Shown here piece after piece: positions 46,601-61,600 of a DNA stretch of 64,000 bases (position 1 is the first letter of the stretch; each line of letters opens with the position of its first letter). Both the position numbers and the translations under genes were made by a program. The notes below the pieces were generated by a model. The model searched no databases. It had not been told where the DNA came from and saw nothing but the letters and a program-made list of their open reading frames with translations. This DNA comes from Rehmannia glutinosa (lineage: Eukaryota > Streptophyta > Magnoliopsida > Lamiales > Orobanchaceae): assembly GCA_016081115.2 (NCBI GenBank), contig CM071926.1, positions 15,141,971-15,205,970 on the forward strand. Direction: 5' to 3'.

Positions 46601-49600
46601 TTCTATCTTATTAGGATGTGTTCCTAAAGTAAAAAATAACAAATGTCATGATGATATGATGTTGGAAATAAAGAAATTCTCCAATTGGTATCAGATTGCT
46701 TAAACAATTAGCTTGAAAGTGCAACATTAAAACATCACATAGTAAGTGCAAAAGATCATTTATGTGCACTAGATACCACGGAAATGTGATGGTGAAAAAA
46801 TTTCTAGTCAGAATTAGTGCAAAAATAAGGAAATTCAGATATTGAACCCAGACCTACCTTCAAAACCACAGTTCCAGCTAAAATTGTCATTGCTTCCATC
46901 ATTTCCACCTTCACCATTGGCATCATTGTGCTAATGTTTCAGCAGAGGGAGACAGTAAATACAGTGTTGATACTGAAATCGACAAATTTGATCTGGAAAC
47001 CACAATGGCATGTGATACCTTAAAATTGTACGAGACAAGGTCATATAGCGTAAATCCATCATGAGCAATTACAAAATTGATACCATGATATGGCTTGCGT
47101 TTATTGACCTAGAGAGAAAGAGAACCTTAAAGTTATTTGATTGTACAATCACAGAATATTTCAATGAATAAAGTCATTTCACGATTCAAGCAACCTATAA
47201 AACATACATCCTGAACTGATCAGAACTCATATTATCATTTAGCTAAAAGAAACTAGTTACACAATGAGAAGAAAAAAAGACTGGTCACTGATAGTTGTGG
47301 TATATGGAACCAACAAAACCCAAATATGTGCCACTATATATGTTAGGCAAAAAAGTCAGAGAAAGAATGCAACTTAGTTAGCAAAGTGAAAAAACCTATA
47401 GTTCTGCAAGTATTTGTTCTCCATTGTGAAAAGACATGTATGGCATAATTAATAAATGGGACAAAAAACAATTTCCATCCGAACTATGGTGTGTTTTACA
47501 CTTTACCATCTAAACTTTTTTTCCTTTCCCCAACCCATGTAAATTTCCATCATCATCATCAACTGCACCTTATCCCACTATGTGGGGTCGGTGGTGTGAA
47601 GTTTATAGTGTCAATTAATTGTCTAAAATTAGTTAACACTACAAATTCACACAAAAAGCAAAGTGGCAAAGTATTATGCTGGATGTCCTTCCTGACGCAA
47701 CCTTCATACGAAGGAGAAATGAGATGAAATTCCAAAATCATCAGCATCATAGTTTTTTCCACTTGCATGGAAAATACGATGAGACGGCGATGAGTTGAGA
47801 TAATTGCTCTAGTAATATTCCATTACATGATTGATATTGTAAAATCAACATGTAGGTCATGGAACATGACCATAACCCATGTAAATTTCCATCTGTTTTT
47901 TTTTTTTTTTTTTTTTGTGATAAGAAACAAGAAATCTTATTGAAGGCAATCAGTACAAGATGTAAAGGGTCGTGAGGTCCCAATACAAGCAAAATCTATA
48001 ACACACACCTCAATCTCTAACAATATCAGAAACAGACGGACTCTTAGACTCCTTATCACTTGAGACCCACCAAGCTACTCTAAACTTAACTCTGTACCAC
48101 ACCTCCTCTAAAGGTTACTCTCTATCTTCAAAGATTCTTCTGTTTCTTTTTAATCATAAAGACCAAAACATCACATGAACTATTACATTCCAAAAAACAT
48201 TACCCCTCGTACTATTAATAATAATACCTTTCTATATTTATCTCCAAAGGAAATTTGTATAAATCCAAGTGGTATGAAAATTACTATTTATTATTATTTT
48301 TTACATGGTAATAGAGAAGTAGTGCTTGAATTTTCTGCAAAAAATAGCATTTCCCTGGCCTTTATAGTCATTTCGTATTAAACGACCTTCATCGTCATTT
48401 GTTGCTGGTCTAGTTAGTCCTTAATCATTATGTCCAATATTGTTGAAAACATCACATTACAATTTTAAGAAACACCGATATGCAGGTGACTCATTCAACT
48501 AGAGAACAGATTCAAGCAGCCTAGTCGCTGAAATGGGAAACTTATTGAAGTGGTCATAGCTGGTTCGAGTTTGCTCAAATGAAAGGGAAACTCAACCATC
48601 TTTAGGGGTCAGGTCCGAAACAGGGATATCCTAAATTTGAAGGATGGTGTGAGGAAAATTCTGTGATTATGTCATGGTTGGTTGGATCCAGACGCTAGAG
48701 GTTAGTGACATGTTTCTTCCTACAACCATGGATATTTGGGATTCCGTCCAGCAAACCTCCAGAGTCAGTGACACTGCTTGTGTGTAGAACCTCAAGGTGA
48801 AAAACCATGTGTTGAATTTTGACGAGAGAAAGAAAAAGACAGATACATAAAAGATATGGAAGAAAAACGTTTCCACTATTTGTAATTCTTTAAGGTTGTT
48901 TGCAAGACCTTTGTTGTGGTTGTTTGTCCTTTCATTCCATTCACCTTTATTTTATTTTATGAGTGAATAGTGGTGAATTACTTTTAAAAGTGAAAGTTGG
49001 ATGTGTAGAAAAAAAGTAATGTTTGTTGTCGTATGATGGAGAATCTTTTAGAAATGTTGATTGTTTGTAGAAATAATAGTATAAAATATAATGCAAGACA
49101 AATTGAAAAAAAAAATGAAAAATTGAACCAAAAATAGGCAATACGGATCTCATTTTATAACTTTTGCTACCAAGATTAAGAGAAAAATAATAAAAATGGT
49201 GATAAATTAAAGAAATTACCGAATTGTTTTATATGTATTTGAGGGAGAGAGGGAAAGAAATATTATGGTTGGGTACTGGGAAGTGAGAGAAAGAGAAAAA
49301 TGAGTTAATTTTGGAGAGAAATGAGATTTTTTTTTTAAATATCATTCTTTCCTCAAACAATCACACATCCCACAATTTTTTTACTCAAAAATGAAAATTT
49401 GGGGAAAAATCACAAGCAATCGCAACCAAGCATCCTCTTCTTTCTTTGGACTATGCAATACCATCCTTCGAATTATTCTTTTGCTAATTTCATATATGAC
49501 ATATACACAGAATTTGGATGAGACCTACTGGCCGAAAATGGAATCCTCTACTAGTGCCCAATTAATAAATTATTTACCTTTTGAAAAAAATGATGAGACC

Positions 49601-52600
49601 TTTCAAAGTTCATTATTGAACAGTAAATAATAACAAAACTAATTATAATTGTAGAGATCATCCATTAGAAAAGGAAAAGACATCGTCTTGCATAATCAAA
49701 CCACAGGGGGATCAACCAAGCAAAATCACACGCAAGGAAGATCTGGAAACGGCGTACCAAGTTCTTAGCCCAATGACACTTATTACACGATTGATCTAAG
49801 GAGCACAACTAGGGCCGACCCTCACCTTTTGGGGGCCATGGCAAAAAGAAAAAAAAGCTAAAATAAGAATATTACACAAACAATTTTTCATTTTTCACCA
49901 TCGAAAGTATTGAAACTTGAAAGAATGCACCACTTGCAAACATACAAGCAAACATAAATATCAAATAATTTTTTAAAAATCTAGATCTTCTAGCATTTTT
50001 AGAAGCAAAATCATCACTAAGGTAATCAAAATCAAGTTTTCCCAACATCTTATTCTCAATGCATAAAACTGCTAACCCAATTATTCTTTCTTGGGACATA
50101 ATTGAACGCAAGCATGACTTTATCAATTTTGATTTTGAAAAAAACTTCATTCCATTGAGAGATCTTTGAGAGATCGTTGTTGCGGTCTAGTTGTATGAGA
50201 GAGAAAAAAGTAGAAGATAATCCTAGAGATTGAAGAAGATATTGGATGATATTCCTACTTTTTAAAATTTTTTGGAAATCATTTTTTTTTCCAAAAAGAT
50301 ATTATATGGGCCTCAATCTAAGCAATTTTTTTGATGGTCAAACTAATATTTTCTTTTACAAAATTTACAAATATAACACATTATATATCTACTTATAGAC
50401 ATACTTATATATAAATATGGGGCCCTAAAAATTGGGGGCCCTTGGCCATCGCCCCCCTAAGGATCGGCCCTGAGCACAACCACCACAACATTAGATGGCA
50501 TGGATGACAAGTAAAAGCAAATTTCATTACACTTAAGTAACACTTACTCGGTAAAGATCAGCAGAACCAGCAATCCTAGTCGCTAAGCTTCCTTTCATAC
50601 CAGTGTCACCCTAAGTTGAAATTAAACCCAAGGATATGAGAATGATAAAGAAAGATAATGATTACGAGAGCATTATAATGTATTAATATTTCTCATATCA
50701 ATTTCCAATTTGACCAATTAAACAATTGAAGAATGAAATAAATACTTCATTGTCAATCCCACTCACTTGGTGAAGCAAATAACTGAAGAAAACTCTACAT
50801 AAGATTTTAGTAAAACCAAGTTCATTAAGTAGGAAAATGAGTCGCATAATAAACATGACCCTCATCCATATACGGACATATAATTATGACGAAGTCAGAG
50901 AAAAAGATACTCAACCATTATTGATTTCAACTAATCTTTCAAACAAGAATTAGCCCATAATAAGAAACATAAAAAAATGTTGTCCTAAAACCAGTCGAAT
51001 TAAAAAAAGACAATGAAACTTCAGTTATTCCTATTGATCCATGTTGATCATGTGATAGCCACCACAAAGAGTATATTCAAAACCTTAATCTGTCAGCTAA
51101 TTCCAAACCACAATATTCTGCACAAATAGCTTGACATAATTATCCTAAGAACAAAACCCCACAGATTCTTTCTGTGATACTAATCCAGTATGTCCAAAGA
51201 AAAAGTCAAATCATGCTAATTATTTAATATATGTACCCTCCTCAAACTTTCAGCTAATTCCAAACCACAATATTCCGCACAATTACATAATTTTCCCAAG
51301 AACAAAACCCCACAGATTGCAAAGAACTATCAGTGATACTAATCCAGTATATCCAAAGAAAAAGTAAATAGCGTGAAAGTCCCAATTATTTAGGAGATTT
51401 GAGTTTAATTAATTATTAAATATATGTACCCTCCCCAATCATGCAGTTTTTACTATTAATGCAACTATAACAATTCATTATTTATTATTTTGGAAATGAG
51501 GTACCAATTAAATTTCAACTTAATCATCTCATCTGAGAGTTTCTCCAACTGCAGCACCTTTATAAATCTTCTAATGTCATCACGGTAAATCCCATTCCAT
51601 TCAGCCCACCTGTAAGCCAAAGAAATCCATATGTTTATGTTTTTGTTGATAAGTGTTTATGTACTCAAAGGAACATACTAATAACCAGTTAAGAGAGAAG
51701 AAACAGAAGAATCAAATGGTCAGAAGTTGATGGCTTGTCTAAGCTCTAAAATATGCAGTGCACATTATTGCTTGTTAAGGTTCCAAAGTATATTTTGTCC
51801 AGACGCTAGTCGCAAATAAGCATGCAATATATGCAATCCACAACAGCCCAAAAAAGTTTCCCATTTATATGTGTGTGTGTGTGTGGAAATAGTATATAAT
51901 TTCATAACAAGAATAAAAAGATGAGAGACGATAAGGAATTTATCCACCAAGAGTTCTCCAATTAGGACCAAAAATAGAACACCAACTAACTAAATGATGT
52001 TAAATTAGCCACCCAAATAACACATCGACAACCAAGCTCAAGATTAGGATTAAGTTAACATGCTAGAGGACTCTTATGTCAACGATTTCAATATCTCAAG
52101 AAATCTCAAGGCAGGCCAACAAAAATAACAAAGCAGAACAAATGCACAAAATTAGTTTACAGGCACAACACTTTCGATCTGTATATTTTGCTGCAGCTAA
52201 TGCAATATATGATACTCCATTTTTCAATTTGCTGCATCTTTGTGCTAGTTTCCAGTCAAATGCACAAAAAAGGGAAGCACTGCAGAGATTACCGATCCCA
52301 GTTTGGAAATTTTCCAACAAGATATAGGCCTCCACAATCCCAAGGTTCTGCGATGATCTTACATCTTGACAGGATGCTGTCTTTGGCAATTGCCTGCACC
52401 ATTTAAGCACTCAACACCAGACATGCAGAAAATTAAAGGGAGAAATATCTATCATTCCTCTTAATTGTGTCAAATTTCAAAATGATAACATTGTCCTGTA
52501 GTGATCATCAGAATTATTTACCATTTTTCTTTGGTATTGGGAGGGATGGCAACTAAGTAGTGAGATCAGACTAGTGAAATAAATAAAGCAAAGCAAAAGA

Positions 52601-55600
52601 TAAGGAAGCTTATTTAATGTTGTTCGTCAATCACAAATTCACATTTTTTAGAGAACATCAGAGTTCTTCTGTAAAATATCAACATAAATCTGATGGATAG
52701 TTACAAAAACCACCCTTGGTTTATCCTAATTACCCAAAAAAAAATTCAGTTGTCAAAATTACAAATATCCCTGAAATTATTACAAACACTGTGTGGTTTG
52801 TATTTGCTTAACAAATACCTCCCCCCCTTACAGGTTGCAATTTGTAAAGTAGAAAAAATATCACGGGGGTATTTGTAAGTTTGAAAGATAGCTAACCTCA
52901 ATGGTATTTTTGTAATTATCCCTAAATTAGATAAAGAATAATAAGAAATCTAGCAGCAACATGTGAGAGAATGTAGACAAATATTGAAAATGCTGTAAGC
53001 TTGATTCTGTTCGAACTAACCTCACCAAGTGGAGCCAACTCAAACAAACTTTAACTGTTTTGTAGAGCATGTAAAAGAAATGCTGAAGTTCATAAACAAT
53101 AAAAGTGACCAAAACTTTAACTTCCCAATTCAGTTTTCATTGAATAAACTGATCAACATCTCAAGCAAAAATGGCCAGCCTCTCAGCCATGGTTTCTATG
53201 TGCATTTTGGTTTTGTAGTTCAATTGTATTTCAACTAAATAAAATGAAGCCAGAACAAAGCAACAGAGCCTCACTAAAGAACACGGCTATAGAATTTCTC
53301 ATTGATTGCATAAATTCGATAGAACTACATAAGAGTTTATGATGACTTATGATCTTAGCATCAATTTCAGGGATCCAAACAACCAAGCTTCAGACCTCCA
53401 TTTAAAGCTAGTGGGCATGTGACTAGTGTTTAGGATACATTGATTATTGACATGTACTACATTATATATATATATAACCGTAAATGTGCCTGAAAAAATA
53501 TTGCGTGTGCATAGACAAAGAATATAAATGTCCGTAGTTCAAATATTTAGATTTTCTTCGCTACTATTTTCGAACATCTTTTGCACGTAAATATTGTCTA
53601 ATTTTCCTAAGTGTCATACGCATTTTGCAGTCCACAAGTCAATACATATAGTGAGGAGGTGACATGAAACATCAACAGAATGTCAGAGATGGCCTTGACC
53701 TATACAAAGGAGACAAAGATTCAGTGGTGAGTAAGATTAAAAACTTTGACGTCACCTTGTCAAGAGAATCTATATTAGACCATATAAAGAATAGGGCGTC
53801 AAGGTTAATTGGGGTTTAGGCATTCCAGTGGTGAGATTTTGGAAGTCTGGAGCCTACCTAGGATGTCTTTTTGTTTAGATCTTGCCATCAACTAGACATA
53901 AAATTCAACTTAAAGGATATCATTAAAAATGTCCACAGACTCCTTTAACCCCATATCTAATTTCACTATAAAGCAGGCTGGCACTGATTTACTTAATATA
54001 GGGTTACATTGCACGGTGGCGGTAAATGAGGTAAAGCACATGAGTAAGGAGTGCATGTTTCAACACAGTTGCAACTAGTTGATTCGATACAAAATTCCCA
54101 AGGACAAAGTCAAACTTTGGACCTTCAGATCCCAGAAATTTTGTTTATAAAGAAGGATTTAGTCTTCCTGTCAATCCATAAGAATGCTGATAGGGATTAA
54201 AAGGAGAGAGAGAGTGGAGCTTCTGATGGAGACTTACTCATGATCATTTTTGTATAACATCAACATAAGAAGATTTGAAGGCAATCCTGCCTAAATATTG
54301 AATTTACAGATTAGAAGTTGTTCATAATGAAATTCCTCTACATAGATCTATGAGAACTAGGATCATGGAGTTGACCATGAAATTTAAGTCTTCGCTAGCT
54401 AATTCTCTGCAATTTTCCTTCTTAACTGTCAATCCGAGTCTAGGGAAGGTTCATTGCTTTAGGCAAGTATCTTTGGGTTCTCATCAATTGGAAATCAGGT
54501 ATAAGGCCTGCCTAAACAGCATCAGCAAGCCAGTTTTACTGAAAACTTAGTGGGGTGTGAGAGGAGGGAGAAAAAAAAAACATATAGAGGTAGGAGAGGG
54601 AGGGAGAGGAGAGAAAAAGACATATACATAGCGGAGTAAAGTTGTCTAATTACGAAAAGTTTTGTCTACTTACCAAAAGTTTTGTCTGATTATCCTTCAA
54701 ATTACGATTACCCCCTCGAGGCATAACAAATACCCCCTTGAAGTTATTTTCTATTTTACAAATACTCCATCAATAGGTCCAATTTGTAAAATAGAAACAA
54801 ATTTCGAGGAGTTATTTATAGATTTGATAAATAACTGGGTTTTTTGTAATTAAACTAAACCTCAGGAGTAGTTTTAAACTTTTTATAACCCCCCCAAAAA
54901 TTTAACAAGGTAATAGCATGTTTCTTTGCATTTGCCCATGACATGTTCAGAAATCATGTCGTAAAAATCCAACTAGTGTGTCAACAGTTACCCTGATCAA
55001 TGGGGGAGCACTGAGTGGAGAACCATCAGTTCCTCGACAAAGCACACTAGCGAGATCAAAACGGAATCCATCCACATGATACTCAATGACCCTGCAACGA
55101 GAGTGGCAATTGAGAAGTGTGAAAATACAATGAGTCAAAATATAAGTGCAATAATAAATATATCCATAGCAGTGGAGAGAAATATACAAGTATCACTGGT
55201 TTCATAAACCATTTTATTCCAAAGTTGGACCACAAACATTTAGTCTTCTTAATTTGATGAAACATTGGATCTAGGATCCTTCTTGTTGGGTCCAGTGACA
55301 AGGAGATAACTGACTTTTTCCATGCCTTTTAAGAAAAGTACAAGTTCTGACCATCTCAAGTAATTTTTACCAGTCAGTATGTGAGTCGCTTATTGTTTGG
55401 TTGACGGTCCACATCTCGGGTTGAGCAATAGTTCCAGCGTGAACATGCACAGAAAGATAGGGGAGAAGATGGAGCCAAACAAAAGGTGGGCAAGGCTAAA
55501 GAAGAAAATCGATTCCAATGGTTATGAACCTAATGCTCTCATACCATGAGGGCAATTATATTTATGAATATATTAAGAAAAAGATGACAATACAATGAAG

Positions 55601-58600
55601 ATGGTTAGGCCTCATATAGCTCATTATAACTGTACATTACGGAATATATTACAAAATCCCATGAAAAAGAATATGGCTAACTGAATCTGGAAATAGAAAG
55701 TCAGGTATAATTACCCTGAATTAGTTTTATATACTAATTCATGCGGAATTTCCTAAATTCACCTCACACATGCAATTAATGAACAACACGAGCTCTTGTC
55801 AAAGTGATGCCAACATGAGAAAATAGAAGTCAAAAAATAGAGCATCATCATTATAGCATCATGTTAACAAATTTAATGATAATGTAATAGCGTGTGATTT
55901 TCATCACTTAATTATGGCAGGTAATGTCAGCAGCAAAGATTCATAGAAGACACCTCACCAAGGTTATAGGATCGATGGATCATTAAAGAGAGTAAGAACA
56001 TACCAGTGCCTCAAGCTGTCAAGTATAAATTCCATGACGACAGGATGGTTGCAATTCAATGTATTACCTAGACATCAAGATTACAGATCAGAGCTATGAA
56101 CATTATCGTCGACTACATCAGACAAAGGTTTTGCTTCAAGCACATCATTAGTTACCATCACCTAGAGACTCAAAACAATGACTTCAATGGGTAGAGTTTC
56201 AAAAAATAAGAGTCATGCAGACAATATCATGGGTGTTATATCTTGCCCTCTCCCATGAATGATTAAGAAATCAAAAAGCCATGCCAATTTTAATTCAATT
56301 ATGCTGCACAACTTTGATCATGTACAAGAGAGTAATTTGCCAATACCAACCCTGAGTTGAAATACTCGAACTGCCAGCAGAGGTAAGGGCTCTTTAAGTA
56401 TTTGTCTTCTAGCATCTAATCCTCATTACGCATTGTTATCCGGTGCACATTCACTGTGTTATGCTCTTACCTCATTTTTTCAAAAAAGAAACACACATGA
56501 AATTTCTTGATCACCAATTTTCGAAATATAAGTAGAAAGGGAACCTAGTTTAACAGCTGAAGAAATCATTGTAGAGGGTGTTAAAGTCTCCTTATGCATG
56601 GTTTGGTCCATTTAGTGGTTTTATAACTTCCTTTTGAATGAAACACTTTCCGTAGACCATTCTTTATTTCACTAACAGACGGTGGTAAAATCCATCATCA
56701 TGTATATTGATAATATTGTTATCATTAGAGCTGATAGTGCCAGAATCCAAGATTTTAAACCATTCCACATGCACAAATTCAGGCTAAAATTTGGGGCACT
56801 TGAGGTATTTGTTGGGCTTGAGGTTGTCAAATCACACAATGTATCACCCTTCTCCAAGGAAGTACACAACTAATCTGCTATTATTCTGCTATCAGACATA
56901 AGGTTGTACTGACTGTCCTATTGACAAATATGCTTTTGGGAGATCAAGGTGAATTATCTAGTGGTCTAAAACAATACGAGACTAGTGGGTAAACTAAACT
57001 ACCTCTCAGTTACTTTAACTGATGTCTCACATCTTCAGTTAATACAGTAAAATGAAACCTTAGTTTGCCACACGCATGTTACTGGTATGCAGTTATGTGG
57101 ATTTCGAGATACTCAAAGGTTTAGACTATGTATGGTACTTTTTATATAAACTATCACGGACATCCCATGTTGTTGATACACCAATAAGACCATGTAGGGT
57201 CCTTATTTAATAGAAAATCTCTCTCACTTCAGGGTATTGCATCTTCATTGGGGATAACTTGCTCTTGGAAGAGCTAGTAGCAAAATGTGGTGTCCAGATC
57301 AAGGATTTAGACTGAATATATAGCTAAGACTAACACAATTTGTGAATTGATTCGGTTGAAAACATCCATCATAACTTGGGTATATGCACTCTCAATTGAT
57401 AAAGCTTTTATGTTCTAATCAGGTAACGATTCTGATGAGGGAATAATTCTATTCAAGCCTATCCGAGAAAGGTACTCGGGCCAAGACTCGAAAAGGCAAC
57501 CTTGAAGAGTGTTCCGTCTTCGAGAAAGCTCAAATTTACCATGCCAAAGTGCACAGCTAATCTATGCCTGAAAATATTAAACTGATAAATGGCCTCAATT
57601 AGGCAATGAGGTAAGACAAATTTAATACAGAACTTCCCCCTAACTTCTACTTTTTCACCTACATACTGACTTAAAGCATCAGGATTGACCGTGCATCCAT
57701 TTCCAGCAATTCTAACCGTCATTGTGGTTGTATGTATTCTTGAATCACAGGTCATAGCTATGAAAGGCGCAGTTACGCAATTGGCGGTATCTTCAGATTC
57801 ATATATCGACCCTATTTTTGTGATTACAGCAAGAGTACCAAAGTTTAGCAGTAATATTAAGTAGGAATCTTGCAACAAATTGTTTGTACATCCCATGTGA
57901 AACCAATCAACAATTAGCTGATTTGTTCACTAAAGGCACCGAGTGGAATGGGATACAATAGTAACAAGCATGGAGCATATCATACATTCTTCTATTAGGG
58001 AGTGACAAAAGGTACATGTAAATTGAACTGGTTTGATTGATATAAATTGAGTATATCAGTGAGTCTAGTAGATTGAGAAATTGAATAACCCTTTGCGTAA
58101 CAAAGTAGCTGGATAACTTAATCAAATTAGTAAACAATTAGATAATAAATGATAAGAAATCAGATATTGGTCATATGAGAATTAACATTTTCATTGAATT
58201 AGAACACACTATAAAGATGACATAAACGAGTGTCATGCATATGCAGGCACAAAGGAGTATAATGATATTGGATTTACCACAACCCGAGAAGTTCAACAAC
58301 TGGGCGTTGTTGTTTAAGTCTACCATGTAATACACCTACAAAACATTTAGCAGATTACTAAGAGATTGGATTAGTAAGAAAACAGACTTCATCACATAAT
58401 CATCTAATAAAACAAGGAAGAATGTCCAGAATTCTTGTTCACAACATTAGCACACAGAACTTGAGAGTAAATTTCAACAGAAGGTGGAGTAACGATTATA
58501 ATGTCTAGAAATGGAGACTCAAAAGACCAAACTTGTAGGGAACCACTTGTAGAATCCCACACTCCTGGCATGGTATTACTATGTTAGTCCGCCCTGGTGA

Positions 58601-61600
58601 GGACATCAGGGGTTTAGTGTCGATCGCTAGACAGCCAACTTTTCCATATTTAATGAGACATGAACATTCAGCGATTGTTAAAGCCATGAAACAAGAATTG
58701 CTTAAACCATTTCAGCAGTTAGTTGGAGAAAGTTTACAAGTGGGTATCGAGGCATGTCCACCATCTTTATGTGTATCCATTTATGCATTAAATATGCACC
58801 CAATGGCACCAGTCCAAAAGAGTAAACAAAACCTCCTCCAGTAAATCACTTGAAGCACAGACTCTTTTTTAGAAGCATTTTTCAAGTAAATTCAACCAAC
58901 CAGAAACATGAACAGATACGGACCATATACCGCATATGGCAAAGAACTAGTCAAGAGATGAAACCATGTAACTTATTCACTTATTATAGAACTGCGAAAT
59001 CACCTTGTGGTCTATGCCACGAAATGAAGTAATATATGGATTTTCATCATCAGCCTCATTCGTATGATTATAAACAACATCCAAAATGACCTGAAAAAAA
59101 TTAAAGCAACAGAAGCCAGATCAAGAACTTTAGTTCTATAGTTAGCCATTAATAAAAATTTTGAACTGGAAACCATAAAAGATGAGAAGAATACCTCAAT
59201 TCCAGCATCATGCAATGCCTTAACCATTTCTTTAAATTCCCGGGAAGCATTACTTGGTCCTCCACCATTACTTGCATATCGACTCATAGGAGCAAAGAAA
59301 TTTATAGTTGAATAACCCCAGGTATTTATCTTGCATGCAATCACATTTAAGAAACATCAGATATTAATTGATCCGAAAGCACTTGTACTTACAAAAACAT
59401 AACATACACCATAACCAATAGCGAAAACGGTATGTTTCGTCATATAACTTGGACTACTTGGAGTTTAGTCCGCCAAGTAGTCACCTTTAAATCTCGGTTC
59501 AATATCTTTAAAAATTCAGATATTTGGTCCGATTTCTGCCAAACGAAACCAATTTTTCCATAAATTGCTGATTTGGCACTTCCAGGCGCTAAGGTGTCCA
59601 AAATTTTGGGGATTTTAGAAATTTTGACGGAAAAATGAGTTGAATGTGTGCTAATGTGGTAATATGTGTGAAAAATAACAATTATTCCCACATGGACAAG
59701 TGAGAAATCAAATTAAAGCTACATATTCCCACTAAATCAACATAAATAAATAAAAGAAGAAGATACAAATTAATCCAAAAATATAATTATCCTTCCTCTC
59801 CCCCTCGCCATAAACATCAGCCCCTTGCTCTGCACGTCCACCGTAACCACCAGTCATCCAAAGCACCACCACCCACCAGCATTATGGTCGCACCACCAAC
59901 CATAAAACAAACAAACTACCATTCATCCTATCCCTCATTGGCGACGACCCACCCCAACACCGGCGGCACACCAAGCAAACAAATAACCCGTCAGCGGCGA
60001 CCCACACCAAACAAAAGATCAACCACATTAGCGCTGCGAACCACCCAGCCACACTGCGATCCTCTCCCGCCCACTTTATTCCAGATCTACATCCCCCAAA
60101 CCCATATCCCTGTCGCCACACAAAATACCAAACTTCTATCATCCCCCAAATGGTTTTTTCATGAAATTAAAGAGAAATTTAAGCTTAATCCATATGAGTT
60201 TGAAACTAAATCAGCAAAAAGTAGAGATTTGAAGCTCAAGTCCATCTCTTCGTCTTTTTAATTACAGATCAACAATCTGGGCAATGGAGGGAAAGGGCTG
60301 GCCCCAAATTTTTGGACACCTTGGGGCTTTGAAGTGACAAATCAGCAACTTCTGGCGAAATCGGTTTCTTCCAACAGAATCGTACTAAATGTCCGAATTT
60401 TTAAAAGATATTGGACCAATATTTAAAGGTGACTACATAGAGGACTAAATCACCAAGTAGTCCAAGTTACCAGACAAAAAAAGTCATTTTCCCTAACCAA
60501 TATAGACCAATGTCCACATATATACTACACATATATGTAATGCAGACCCCTTTTTAGGTTATTGCTAACTCACAGGGGAAAAAAACTTTATAGACTTAAA
60601 AACAAGGGTTATTATAAAAAATACCCTTGAGGTTTAATCAAAATACAAAAAGACTCGGCTATCTTTCATAATTACAAATACTATTTCATATTTGTTTCTG
60701 TTTTACAAATTACACCCTCAAGATGGGGTTTTCTGTTAAATAAATACAAACCTCGAGCGGTTGATTTTAATAACTTAAGGGGTATTTGTAATTTTGAAAG
60801 ATAACTAATTTTTTGTAATTAGGCTAAACCTCAGGGCTAGTTTTGTAATTTATCCTAAAAAGAATCCACAAATTGATATCATTTAGAAGGCCCCAGAGTT
60901 AGCTCTATAATCTAACTCACAGCCCACAACTGAAAAGGCACTAAACCAAGCAGATAACACCATGTACTAGCCAAATTACCCAGAACAGAGAATAATAGGT
61001 ATGCGAATCTGACTTGAAGCAGAATATCCCACAGTAAGCTAACAGCCCTAACTCCTTACACTTTCACAGTCTCTTATGCCAAGAGTAGTGTTTAAGAAAT
61101 TATGTTCACTAATAAAACTCTATCACATAATCATTTATTTCTGTGCAGCTTTAAGTATCACAGAAACGCACATAGTACAAAGGCACAAAATTGTGTACTT
61201 GCTAGCAACAAACATTCATTTCCCCGACTATATGACATAGCACTTGCTTCTTGTCTATGTAGAAAGTACGCATTGAACAATTCACTCATTTGTGCCTTTT
61301 GCATTCAAGTATATTGGTTATCATGTTAGTTCGGTGCATATCTAGGTCTTGCATATTTTCCAACACGAATTGTTTCTGTTGAGAATTAGAATCAAATCAG
61401 AATGGATTAAATTAAGATTATTGCATGATTCTTGGGATAGCAGAATATTGGATTTTATCTAAATTGATATGGGAGATATTTTTCCATTAATGTATTTTTC
61501 TCACCTATATATAGGTGATATTGTAATTCTCAAGATAAGAGAGAAATAAAACTCCTATAGCCCTTTGGGCATTTGTTCGTGGATGTAGGCTAAATGCCGA

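Noticed and set aside
49872..50150. 92-aa ORF as a small membrane protein (hydrophobic C-terminal half)
   Set aside because: The N-terminal half is clearly the hAT transposase C-terminus and the ORF lies between hAT TIRs; the hydrophobic end is read-through of non-coding DNA.
57459..57896. 145-aa minus-strand ORF
   Set aside because: No recognisable domain, lies in an intron inside a copia relic and has no splice link to ISA3 exons. Kept only as a finding about the block.
59882..60261. Overlapping ORFs on both strands in the Mutator-like element (86 and 125 aa)
   Set aside because: Low-complexity C/A-rich DNA gives open frames on both strands; no family motif.
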